From Bacillota bacterium (GTDB taxonomy: Bacteria > Bacillota > Clostridia > Acetivibrionales > DSM-2933): a DNA stretch of 18,641 bases. Under the pieces are notes generated by a model, which saw only the letters and a program-made list of their open reading frames with translations, was not told the origin of the DNA and searched no databases. Below, one piece after another: positions 8,758 through 15,638 of the stretch. The position numbers and the translations under genes are program-made. Position 1 is the first letter of the stretch. The number at the start of each line of letters is the position of its first letter. The DNA is taken from NCBI GenBank assembly GCA_023441845.1, contig JAEZNF010000436.1, forward strand, positions 1 through 18,641, in the 5' to 3' direction.

Positions 8758-8911
8758 AAAAAAATTAGCGGAAATTATATTTATGGCCAATCCTTAAAAC
8801 CGTTCCCAATAACTTATTATAATATACCAATCCTTATCCGGTATATTATAATATTCCTGCATTTGCCGCGTTGACCCACATAGTTTTCCCATGCAACAGC
8901 TACATTTTTTT
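8758..8911 (-). ncRNA. Candidate structured small RNA (6S-like architecture)
   Basis: On the minus strand a TATAAT box (8921-8916) is followed by AAAAAAATGTAGC (8911-8899), which pairs with GCTAATTTTTTT (8769-8758): 12 base pairs with a single bulged G. This joins the two ends of a 154-nt segment and places a seven-U run at the 3' end, as in a self-terminating RNA. Inside is a perfect 14-bp hairpin (8815-8828 with 8840-8853, 11-nt loop) and a smaller CATGG-GAAAA-CTATG hairpin. A long closing stem, an open interior and an apical hairpin resemble 6S RNA, but I did not recognise conserved 6S sequence. The -35 is poor, so transcription is unproven. Confidence 0.35.
8815..8853. repeat. Perfect 14-bp inverted repeat
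   Basis: TATTATAATATACC (8815-8828) and GGTATATTATAATA (8840-8853) are exact reverse complements with an 11-nt loop. The decamer TAAGGATTGG of the minus strand occurs in this hairpin and again about 40 nt downstream. It forms the apical hairpin of the candidate RNA. Confidence 0.8.
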
Positions 8912-9069
8912 CTTTATTATACTATATTTCGGCAAAAATAAATATAGATTTAATTTCTTATAGATAAACAACTTTATAATTGAATTTATTAATTGTCCAA
9001 AAGCATTAGGCATCGCCATTTTTCGCAATGGTTATATTAAGGCTTAAAATTGTTTATCTTTAGTGACAA

Positions 9070-9097
9070 AAAAAGAAGGCTTTATTACCTTCTTTTT
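9070..9097 (-). terminator. Intrinsic terminator of folE
   Basis: AAAAAGAAGG (9097-9088 on the minus strand) pairs perfectly with CCTTCTTTTT (9079-9070) across an 8-nt loop, and the T-run continues to 9068, giving seven consecutive U in the RNA. It lies 34 bp after the folE stop. Confidence 0.85.
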
Positions 9098-9130
9098 GAT
9101 GTCTAATATAAAATTTTATCTTAAAACCTG

Positions 9131-9691
9131 TCAGCTGTTTATCAAAGACATAACTTCCGCCCTGGTTCTGGCATCGGTTTTAATTGTACCCCTCAATGCA
9201 GATGTGACAGTTTTCGACCCGGGTTTTTTTATTCCCCTCATTGTCATACATAAGTGCTCGGCCTGTATAACTACAGCTACACCCATCGGTTCAATTGCCT
9301 CCATGATAACATCTGCAACTTCGCTGGTCAGCCTTTCCTGCAGCTGGGGCTTTTTAGCCAGCGTATCAACTATCCTGGCAAGCTTGCTAAGCCCCAGTAT
9401 TTTACCCTTTTTAGGTATATAAACCACGTGGGCCACTCCAACAAACGGTAAAAGATGATGTTCACAAACCGAGTAGGTCGGAATATCCTTTACCATAACC
9501 ATCTCTTCATGGTTTTCTTCCTGAAAAACTTTTATCTCATCGCGCGGGTCCTTGTGAAGACCTGCATATATCTCTTCATACATCCTTGCAACCCTGTCGG
9601 GTGTCTCAATAAGCCCCGGCCTGTCGGGATCTTCCCCGATAGCAAAGAGCAATTCCCTGACGGCCGCCATCACACGTTCCTTATCAATCAT
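9131..9691 (-). CDS. folE: GTP cyclohydrolase I
   Basis: This 186-residue enzyme converts GTP to 7,8-dihydroneopterin triphosphate, the first step of tetrahydrofolate synthesis and also a source for queuosine-type pathways. The zinc ligands are visible: [10 protein letters not shown] (C76, H79) and [10 protein letters not shown] (C148), with the family's [13 protein letters not shown] near the C-terminus. The frame is open up to 9748, but a consensus promoter has its -10 at 9736-9741, so that longer start could not be in the transcript. ATG 9691 has GAGGT 8 nt upstream and gives the normal family length. It is transcribed alone, between its own promoter and terminator. Confidence 0.96.
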   Translation of the reverse strand: MIDKERVMAAVRELLFAIGEDPDRPGLIETPDRVARMYEEIYAGLHKDPRDEIKVFQEENHEEMVMVKDIPTYSVCEHHLLPFVGVAHVVYIPKKGKILGLSKLARIVDTLAKKPQLQERLTSEVADVIMEAIEPMGVAVVIQAEHLCMTMRGIKKPGSKTVTSALRGTIKTDARTRAEVMSLINS

Positions 9692-9735
9692 ATTTTTCAA
9701 CCTCACTTTAGCAAATTCCAAAAAAAACATAAACA

Positions 9736-9764
9736 TATTATACTTCAATTGTTTACTTAGTTCA
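9736..9764 (-). promoter_or_regulatory. Sigma-A promoter of folE
   Basis: On the minus strand TTGAAC (9764-9759) and TATAAT (9741-9736) are separated by 17 bp. The start point would be near 9729, leaving a leader of about 38 nt before ATG 9691. Confidence 0.8.
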
Positions 9765-9793
9765 AAGGTTAATTATAAAACATTAAAAGTATA

Positions 9794-12481
9794 TTAACTT
9801 AAATTTTGTTCTACGGCCTCTTCAATATTTTCGCGTAAGCCCTTTTCTTCAATAATTTCAAAGCTTTTTTCATTACTTGAGTCCAGCACACGCTTAAATT
9901 TATCTACCAGTTCAAAAGCCTCTTCAAATTCCTGGTAGAACAAAACTATCAGGTCGCCAGGTTGGGCATCCAGCATGGCAGTTTCAAACGCCTTGTTTTC
10001 CGGCAGTATAATTTCTATGGTATCTTCTTTGCAACCGCTCTCCAGCAGTGATTTTTTTAGTATTCCTGCTACTTCACCCTGTTTTCTTCCTCTTAAGTCA
10101 TAATCTTCCTTTATATATATTTTGGAGAATGCTTTGCTGCAGATTGCACCTATTTCACACGCGCTTGAATCCTGCCTGTCTCCAGGCACGCCAATGACGC
10201 CAATATACCTTTTAGCTCCTATTGACTTAATAAAACTGATTACTTCTCTGTAGCCGGCAGAATTATGCCCATAATCCAGCATAACCTTAAAGCTGCCCAC
10301 ATCAAACAGGTTAAACCTTCCCGGATTTGAAACAACATCAGGTTTGAAGGATTTTAATCCCATTTCAATAACTTCAGTCTGTATTCCCAATGCATATAAT
10401 GCCGATGCGGCAGCCAGAGAATTCTCTATATTGCACCCAATCAATCCTCCGAAAGTAATGGGAATTTCACCTATGTTTATTAAAGCCATATCCTTTTCAT
10501 CATGTATAACAATTGAGCCATTCCTTACAAATGCTGCTTTTCCGCCTTCTCTTACATGTTTTTCAACCAATGGATTATTGCCGCTTTTGGAAAACAAAAA
10601 CACATTCCCTGCCGCTCTTTCCAAAAAGTATTCCGTCATTTGATCATCTGCATTCAGCACCGAATATCCGTCAGGCTTTACCGCTTCAACTACAAGGGAT
10701 TTGACAAAAGCAAGGTCCTCCAGCGTGTTTATTCCGTCTATACCGAGATGGTCATCGGTAATATTTGTTATTACTCCGACATCGGCAAGGTCATATCCGA
10801 GTCCGCGCCTTATTATACCTCCTCTGGCTGTTTCAAGTACCGCGGCTTCAACCTCTCGGTTTGAAAGCACCATTTTTGCACTGACAGGTCCGGTATTGTC
10901 ACCTTTTAGAACACATTCATCTCCTATATAAATACCTGATGTTGATGTCATCCCTACTTTCCTCCCCATAAGGGCAAGGGTATGCCTTATCAGCCTTGTT
11001 GCCGTGGTTTTTCCGTTTGTTCCCGTAACAGATACAATAGGAACCGCATACGGTTTATTCTCCGGGAACATCATTCCAACTATATCTTCAGCCACATTTC
11101 TACTCTTACCTTCGCTGGGATACAAATGCATCCTTAGTCCGGGTGCTGCATTAACCTCAACAACCGCACCATTTGAAGGAGCCAATGGCACCGATATATC
11201 ATTCATGGTTACATCAATACCTGCTATATCAAGCCCTAACAGCCTGGCAGCTTTAACAAATGTGCTGCTGTTGCAGGGATGTATTTCTTCGGTACAGTCC
11301 CTCGCTGTTCCCCCGGTACTGAGATTGGAATTATACCTGAGCGGGATGGTTTCCCCGGCTTCCGGGATATAGTTCAAATCCATACCTCTTTTGGCCAATA
11401 TTCCAAGCGTCACATTCTCAACTTTTATCCTTGTTAATGGTCTTTCATGGTCCTCTCCTCTAAGCGGACTTGAGTTTTCAATATCTATAAGCTCCCTGAC
11501 AGTATGAAAACCATCTCCTAAAACACATGGCGGTTTCCTTTCGGAAACTGCCGAAACCTTGCCGCCCACTATCAAAACCCTGTAATCCTTGCCTTCGATG
11601 AACTTCTCCACTAATACAGCCTTACTGTATTTCATTGATTCCGCAAAAGCATCACGAGCCTCATCATCACTTCTGATATTCAGTATGACACCTTTCCCTT
11701 GATTTCCGTCATACGGCTTTATTACAACCGGATACCCTATTTCCCTGCTGATTTTGACGGCGGAATCCACCGTATAAGCAATATCACCGCATGGAACAGG
11801 TATTTTGTTATTATAGAGAATCTCTTTGGTTAAAAATTTATTACCGACTATATCTATTGAAATGCAACTGGGATTATCGGTCAAAGATGCTTCAATAAGT
11901 CTCGAGTACTTCCCGTATCCCAGCTGCAGCAAGCTTTCGTTTCCAACCCTTGTCACCGGTATTCCTCTTTTAACGGCTTCATCATATATAGCTTTTGCAC
12001 TTGGCCCAAGCTCGTATTCAGCCACTATCTTTGAAATATCCTCCAGAATATACGTTAATATAACTTTTTCATTTTTTATGATGCTTTTTATTATATCTAC
12101 CGCTGCCATGCCGCATTGAATTCCACATTTTTCGTTAACATATTCGTAAACTATATAATAGTTTGAAGGTTCTTTTATAACCCGGGTTTTACCGTAGAAT
12201 ACATCATAACCCAGCATGCTCTGCAGTTCAAGAATGAGGTGCTCTGTAACATGTCCTATATAAGTACCCTCTTTGAGCCGATCAACAAATCCACCTTCAT
12301 ATCCGAGAGAACAATAATGCCTTTGTAATCCCGGAGCCAAACTTAATAGAGTTTCATTGAAATTTTCCATGTCCCTGGTAGGCTTTGTATATAAATCTCC
12401 AATATTTATATCAAGCCTTATTACCGGTTTATGACTATATATATTCCTGCCGGTATAACTGCGTATACTTTCGATTTCCAC
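9794..12481 (-). CDS. cphA: Cyanophycin synthetase
   Basis: An 895-residue ligase that extends cyanophycin by adding Asp to the backbone and then Arg to each Asp side chain, using two ATP per dipeptide. The three expected parts are present: an N-terminal domain (1-160, with GTYIGHVTEHLILELQ), an ATP-grasp domain (about 200-470, with KPYDGNQGKGV at 255-265 and EVNAAPGLRMHLYP) for Asp addition, and a Mur-ligase-like domain (about 480-880, P-loop VTGTNGKTTATR at 485-496, ETARGGIIRRGLGYDLADV, NITDDHLG, LDYGHNSAGY) for Arg addition. The length matches the bacterial CphA1 type. The start is GTG 12481 with GGGAGG 9 nt upstream. cphB lies 227 bp upstream; the promoter repeat shared with glgC lies between. 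Confidence 0.97.
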   Translation of the reverse strand: MEIESIRSYTGRNIYSHKPVIRLDINIGDLYTKPTRDMENFNETLLSLAPGLQRHYCSLGYEGGFVDRLKEGTYIGHVTEHLILELQSMLGYDVFYGKTRVIKEPSNYYIVYEYVNEKCGIQCGMAAVDIIKSIIKNEKVILTYILEDISKIVAEYELGPSAKAIYDEAVKRGIPVTRVGNESLLQLGYGKYSRLIEASLTDNPSCISIDIVGNKFLTKEILYNNKIPVPCGDIAYTVDSAVKISREIGYPVVIKPYDGNQGKGVILNIRSDDEARDAFAESMKYSKAVLVEKFIEGKDYRVLIVGGKVSAVSERKPPCVLGDGFHTVRELIDIENSSPLRGEDHERPLTRIKVENVTLGILAKRGMDLNYIPEAGETIPLRYNSNLSTGGTARDCTEEIHPCNSSTFVKAARLLGLDIAGIDVTMNDISVPLAPSNGAVVEVNAAPGLRMHLYPSEGKSRNVAEDIVGMMFPENKPYAVPIVSVTGTNGKTTATRLIRHTLALMGRKVGMTSTSGIYIGDECVLKGDNTGPVSAKMVLSNREVEAAVLETARGGIIRRGLGYDLADVGVITNITDDHLGIDGINTLEDLAFVKSLVVEAVKPDGYSVLNADDQMTEYFLERAAGNVFLFSKSGNNPLVEKHVREGGKAAFVRNGSIVIHDEKDMALINIGEIPITFGGLIGCNIENSLAAASALYALGIQTEVIEMGLKSFKPDVVSNPGRFNLFDVGSFKVMLDYGHNSAGYREVISFIKSIGAKRYIGVIGVPGDRQDSSACEIGAICSKAFSKIYIKEDYDLRGRKQGEVAGILKKSLLESGCKEDTIEIILPENKAFETAMLDAQPGDLIVLFYQEFEEAFELVDKFKRVLDSSNEKSFEIIEEKGLRENIEEAVEQNLS

Positions 12482-12530
12482 TTTATAAATCCTCCCAAAA
12501 ATCTAAGATTTATCAATCTCTTACTGTAGG

Positions 12531-12603
12531 TTTCGCGAAATCATATACCTTGATCCATTGAACGCGCAACTCTTTATGAAAATTCTTTCGCGCGTTCAAT
12601 ATA
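12531..12603 (-). repeat. Storage-gene promoter repeat, copy 2 (upstream of cphA)
   Basis: A 73-bp segment nearly identical to 3344-3414 and in the same orientation relative to its gene. The inverted repeat is longer here: ATTGAACGCGC (12557-12567) and GCGCGTTCAAT (12590-12600) pair over 11 bp with a 22-nt spacer. The TTTCGCGAAA palindrome is at 12531-12540. The second palindrome seen near glgC is absent. Confidence 0.85.
12540..12569 (-). promoter_or_regulatory. Predicted promoter of cphA inside the repeat
   Basis: TTGCGC (12569-12564) and TATGAT (12545-12540) lie 18 bp apart on the minus strand. The -10 runs into TTTCGCGAAA, and a start near 12533 gives a leader of about 50 nt. An alternative upstream promoter, TTGTAT (12626-12621) with TATATT (12603-12598) at 17 bp, would place the inverted repeat in the leader RNA. 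cphA could also be read through from cphB. Confidence 0.45.
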
Positions 12604-12649
12604 TTTCAGGAACAGTTAAAATACAACTTCATTATTAATTGCGCTACAG

Positions 12650-12690
12650 CCTTCGTGGATGCCACTAAGGCACGCTTTAAAAAGCGAAGG
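12650..12690 (-). other. Branched RNA-type structure between cphB and cphA
   Basis: CCTTCG (12650-12655) pairs with CGAAGG (12685-12690), enclosing TGCC/GGCA and CGCTTT/AAAGCG stems, the last competing with the outer arm for two bases. It starts about 19 bp after the cphB stop. No U-run follows, so it may be an RNA end protector or processing site and not a terminator. Confidence 0.4.
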
Positions 12691-12708
12691 TAATATTTTA
12701 AGTATCCA

Positions 12709-13521
12709 TCAATTCTGGAGCCTCATAACCTCCCTGTTCTTCATATCGAAACCGTAGCCCTCGGGCAGTACATGAAGTGTAACATTTGTTATTGACAATA
12801 TTTCATCAGGATTTAATTCCGAAACATTCGAGCTCTTTATGGTCTTACCATCCAAAACCGTTACGGCATTTGATCCCACCACATCAAAACGTGCGTCCGG
12901 ATATACTCTTATAGCAGTATCCTCATCTATGCCGATTCCCAGCATATACGGGTTTTCTGCTACTCCGCACAGAAGCCTTCCGAGCCTTCCCCTTTGATCA
13001 AAATGCTGGTCAACAATTGCCTCCTCAAGAAGACTTAATCCTGATGCCATCATTAATGTACATTTTCTTGCCGGATCGTTGCTATTCCCATCCACAATCA
13101 TGGTATTGCTCATTACAGAAGCTCCTGCACTTGTTCCTGCGACTGTAACACCCCTGTAATAGGCCTCCATAAGTGAGGTGTATACTTTGGTTCCGCCAAG
13201 AATACTGGTGATTCTCAGTTGGTCCCCACCGGTAAAGAAAATACCCGTTGAGTTCAAAACCCTTTGAGCATACTGATCATTATTTGCATCATCTCTGGAA
13301 TTTATATTTAATACATCGATATTATTAATGCCTAACCGTTCAAAAACACTCCTGTATTCGTTTCCTACCTCTTCAGGCTTTTCAGTAGCAGTAGTTAAAA
13401 TGATAAGATGAGCCTCATTTCCTCCAATCATATCTGCAACAGTCTTTAAAATTTTACTGTCACCTTGTTTATCCTCTGCTCCTCCGATTATCACTAGGTT
13501 TCCTTTTACTTTCTCACTCAT
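12709..13521 (-). CDS. cphB: Cyanophycinase
   Basis: A 270-residue serine exopeptidase of family S51 that cuts intracellular cyanophycin into beta-Asp-Arg dipeptides. It begins with NLVIIGGAEDKQG and carries the nucleophile elbow AGTSAGASVMS (Ser near residue 131), FFTGGDQ, and IVDQHFDQRGRLGRL, all typical of cyanophycinase. It has no signal peptide, in line with the intracellular type. A GTG at 13524 is possible, but ATG 13521 has better spacing (6 nt) to GGAGG. It lies upstream of cphA and has its own consensus promoter and a 155-nt leader, so breakdown and synthesis genes may be expressed in separate but overlapping transcripts. Confidence 0.96.
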   Translation of the reverse strand: MSEKVKGNLVIIGGAEDKQGDSKILKTVADMIGGNEAHLIILTTATEKPEEVGNEYRSVFERLGINNIDVLNINSRDDANNDQYAQRVLNSTGIFFTGGDQLRITSILGGTKVYTSLMEAYYRGVTVAGTSAGASVMSNTMIVDGNSNDPARKCTLMMASGLSLLEEAIVDQHFDQRGRLGRLLCGVAENPYMLGIGIDEDTAIRVYPDARFDVVGSNAVTVLDGKTIKSSNVSELNPDEILSITNVTLHVLPEGYGFDMKNREVMRLQN

Positions 13522-13622
13522 CACTGCCCTCCGACCGTATAATCATTTTTTTAGTGCAAAAGTTATTCTTTCCACCTCATTGTTTCTTATTCAGGTAATA
13601 TAAAACTCCAAAAGGAAGCAAA

Positions 13623-13667
13623 GGGACAATTCAAATGCCTTTAGCCAAAAAGCACCTGAATCGTCCC
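13623..13667 (-). repeat. REP-like hairpin in the cphB leader
   Basis: GGGACGATTCA (minus strand, 13667-13657) pairs with TGAATTGTCCC (13633-13623) over 11 bp, and an inner stem TGCTTTT (13654-13648)/AAAGGCA (13642-13636) adds 7 bp, separated by possible G-U pairs. Both outer and inner stems need G-U pairs that only work on the minus strand, so it is formed in the cphB RNA. The GGGGGACGATTC core resembles repeated extragenic palindromes that I recall in many clostridia, often linked to Y1 REP transposases. No other copy occurs in this window. Confidence 0.55.
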
Positions 13668-13681
13668 CCTTGTTTCCCCGC

Positions 13682-13710
13682 ATTATAGCATTCCTTAAAA
13701 CACCATGCAA
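13682..13710 (-). promoter_or_regulatory. Sigma-A promoter of cphB
   Basis: TTGCAT (13710-13705) and TATAAT (13687-13682) are 17 bp apart on the minus strand. The start point would be near 13675, about 155 nt before the cphB ATG, with the REP-like hairpin at the very 5' end of the RNA. Confidence 0.75.
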
Positions 13711-13740
13711 AGCAGCAAAACATCCTTTTTTACCAAACGT

Positions 13741-14013
13741 TTATATTCCCAGGAAGTGCCTCGTGTAGTTCAAAATAACTCCGCTGAATATCAAACCGAT
13801 ACCCATCAATACAATATTGGCTATAATGATAGAAATACCGGCTTTGCTGCCGTTTTTATTTGCAATAATACCCATAATAACTCCCAAAACGCCAAAGATG
13901 AAAGGGTAAATAAAAAGCGACAGGAACGCTGAAATCCATCCAACCGTAATAAAAATACCGCTTCTTTTGGTTATTGCTGCTTGATTAATACCGTTATTAT
14001 TAAATTCACCCAT
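13741..14013 (-). CDS. Small two-helix membrane protein (DUF4190-like)
   Basis: A 90-residue protein with a polar N-terminus (MGEFNNNGINQAAITKRSG) and two hydrophobic segments (about 20-50 and 58-80) joined by a loop with NKNGSKAG. The arrangement, with G-x-x-x-G-rich first helix, resembles DUF4190 membrane proteins; the function of that family is unknown. A GTG at 14022 overlaps the upstream stop, but ATG 14013 has GGGTGA 5 nt upstream and is preferred. It lies directly downstream of a second small membrane gene and iadA, probably in one transcript that ends before the cphB promoter. Confidence 0.7.
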   Translation of the reverse strand: MGEFNNNGINQAAITKRSGIFITVGWISAFLSLFIYPFIFGVLGVIMGIIANKNGSKAGISIIIANIVLMGIGLIFSGVILNYTRHFLGI

Positions 14014-14018
14014 AAAAA

Positions 14019-14207
14019 TCACCCGTATTTATTATTATCCTTAATCCTTTTCATATTCATTTTCTTTATGAACTTATAAAAAATATTGAATAAGAAGATA
14101 AGCAGAAATAACAGTACTATATAAAAAAGCTTAAAAACAGCAATCTCCCATATTATGTTCAAAATGTAGTATAATCCTCCAAACACCAAAGAAAACAATT
14201 CCATCAT
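14019..14207 (-). CDS. Small hydrophobic protein, unknown
   Basis: A 62-residue frame starting at ATG 14207, just after the iadA stop codon, with a weak GAGAAG ribosome site. Residues 4-46 are almost entirely hydrophobic and aromatic, enough for one long or two short membrane helices, followed by a basic tail (KFIKKMNMKRIKDNNK) that should face the cytoplasm. I recognise no family. Its tight packing between iadA (1 bp gap) and the DUF4190-like gene supports it being real. Confidence 0.55.
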   Translation of the reverse strand: MMELFSLVFGGLYYILNIIWEIAVFKLFYIVLLFLLIFLFNIFYKFIKKMNMKRIKDNNKYG

Positions 14208-14208
14208 T

Positions 14209-15360
14209 TTACTTCTCGTACCTTCCTTTTTTTATAACTTCCCCGTTGTCAATGAAAATTTCGCCGTTTATAAACAGCTTTCCGATGCTGAAATTATTTT
14301 TGTCAAGAACTAAAATATCCGCGTCACTACCATTTAGCAAGGCACCTTTTTGAGGATATATCTTTAATACCCTGGCAACATTGGTAGAAACGGTTTTAAC
14401 AACTTTTTCAATGTCCATCCCTTTGTCAAACAAACAACTCTTTATGTCATCAAACAGCTGCGACACCCTTCCCACGCCTATGCTGCCATTTTCAGCGGCC
14501 GGGATGCTTCCATTACCGTCGGAAGACACAGTTACCTTTTCCATATTTCCGCCGCTATCAAGTATCTTTTGGAGTGCATCAGGAACACTATAACCTTTAC
14601 CGGTTTTCTCGCCTGCTGTAAGGTCAATGAAACCGCCGTTTTTCATGTAGTTAATTCCTTGTTCAAACAGATTCCTGTTCCTGTTAATATGAGTCGGCAC
14701 ATACATTTCAAGAGGGAAATCCGATTGTTCCATTAAATCGAGCAAGGGCTTCAGTCCTTCTTTACCGTCGCCTACGTGAACATGTACTACGCCTGCTTTC
14801 CCGCCTAAGAGACCGCCTATCCTTGCCTCCGAGACCAGGCTTCTTAATACTTCCAAAGACGGATGGCTTGACCTGTGGTCCGAAATAGCTATTTCACCAA
14901 CCCCTATAACTTTGTCAATATATGCCATATCTTTCATAACCGACCCCGTAAGTGTCGCAGTAGGTACACTATAGCTCCCTGTGTAAATATAGGTATTTAC
15001 TCCCTCTATTTGTAAGGCATGTGCCTTAGCCAGCAGTTCAGCAACACTTCTGGTAAGGCTGTCTACCCCAAGAACCCCTACAACAGTAGTCACACCTGCC
15101 GTAGTCAATTCCGACAAGCCTATCTCCGGAATTCTACTGACCGGCCCCTCTTCTCCTCCTCCGCCCAAAATGTGCACGTGCTGGTCTATAAATCCAGGGC
15201 ATGTAATATTCTGCCGGCAGTCAATAACCTTGACGTCATATATTACATCTACAGGTATATTTTCATCAATCTTAAATATTTTACCGCCCACCACAAGTAT
15301 GTCTTTAATCCCAATATCCTCTGGAACATAGCAATGGCAGCCTTTAAGAAGTTTTAACAC
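14209..15360 (-). CDS. iadA: Isoaspartyl dipeptidase (beta-aspartyl dipeptidase)
   Basis: A 383-residue amidohydrolase-superfamily metallopeptidase (family M38) that splits beta-aspartyl dipeptides. Next to cphB the natural substrate is likely beta-Asp-Arg from cyanophycin, giving Asp and Arg. Metal and catalytic residues align with E. coli IadA: HVH (H61, H63), HVGD (H195), PTHINRN (H224) and SSDGNGS (D281). The Lys that is carboxylated and bridges the two metals in E. coli is Glu here (GEIAISDHRSS, E156). The frame is open to 15432, but GTG 15360 has GGAGGA 4-5 nt upstream, and the protein then begins MLKLLKG, giving the normal family length. Confidence 0.93.
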   Translation of the reverse strand: MLKLLKGCHCYVPEDIGIKDILVVGGKIFKIDENIPVDVIYDVKVIDCRQNITCPGFIDQHVHILGGGGEEGPVSRIPEIGLSELTTAGVTTVVGVLGVDSLTRSVAELLAKAHALQIEGVNTYIYTGSYSVPTATLTGSVMKDMAYIDKVIGVGEIAISDHRSSHPSLEVLRSLVSEARIGGLLGGKAGVVHVHVGDGKEGLKPLLDLMEQSDFPLEMYVPTHINRNRNLFEQGINYMKNGGFIDLTAGEKTGKGYSVPDALQKILDSGGNMEKVTVSSDGNGSIPAAENGSIGVGRVSQLFDDIKSCLFDKGMDIEKVVKTVSTNVARVLKIYPQKGALLNGSDADILVLDKNNFSIGKLFINGEIFIDNGEVIKKGRYEK

Positions 15361-15528
15361 GGAATCCTCCAAAACAACAGTTTTAGTTAATATAACCCCT
15401 GGAAAAGCATTTAATACGCCGCAAATTGGCAATTGTTTGAAAAATTGAGATAAATAAAGTCTATCCTTACAAGGTCATATTATGTTAATATATACGTGTA
15501 TCGAATTTACATAATTGTTATTATATAA

Positions 15529-15543
15529 TTTGAAATTTTCAAA
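15529..15543. promoter_or_regulatory. Palindrome TTTGAAATTTTCAAA upstream of the lexA-like gene
   Basis: Two 7-bp arms flank a single T. It lies 5 bp upstream of a candidate -35 and 96 bp before the gene, in the 278-bp divergent region between iadA and the lexA-like gene. It could be an autoregulatory operator. No GAAC-N4-GTTC type box was found here. The rest of this intergenic region is AT-rich without clear features. Confidence 0.4.
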
Positions 15544-15548
15544 AAAGT

Positions 15549-15575
15549 TTGCTACACTTGTTTTTGATTTATAAT
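15549..15575 (+). promoter_or_regulatory. Candidate promoter of the lexA-like gene
   Basis: TTGCTA (15549-15554) and TATAAT (15570-15575) are 15 bp apart, shorter than ideal, just downstream of the 15-bp palindrome. Confidence 0.35.
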
Positions 15576-15638
15576 TTATTTTATGTGTTTGTTTTACAAT
15601 TAAGCAATTATACAAAATTTAGTTAAAGGGTGATGATA

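Larger units (their letters stand above)
8557..9130. other. Gene-free, structure-rich region between folE and zapA
   Basis: No convincing coding frame is present on either strand. From right to left it holds the folE terminator (9070-9097); a nested inverted-repeat structure whose outer arms AGATAAACAA (8962-8971) and TTGTTTATCT (9050-9059) match perfectly and enclose an inner hairpin (9001-9045); the candidate small RNA (8758-8911); a small hairpin at 8731-8750; and an AT-rich stretch in which I could not pick a convincing zapA promoter. Confidence 0.65.

Noticed and set aside
8899..8935. TTGCCG as -35 for the candidate RNA
   Set aside because: It lies 8 bp from the TATAAT box; no acceptable -35 at 16-18 bp was found, so promoter support rests on the -10 only.
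9692..9748. N-terminal extension of folE
   Set aside because: The -10 box of the folE promoter lies inside it, and no ribosome site precedes the upstream ATG.
15506..15529. TTTACA and TATAAT as lexA-like promoter
   Set aside because: The spacer is only 12 bp, too short for sigma-A.
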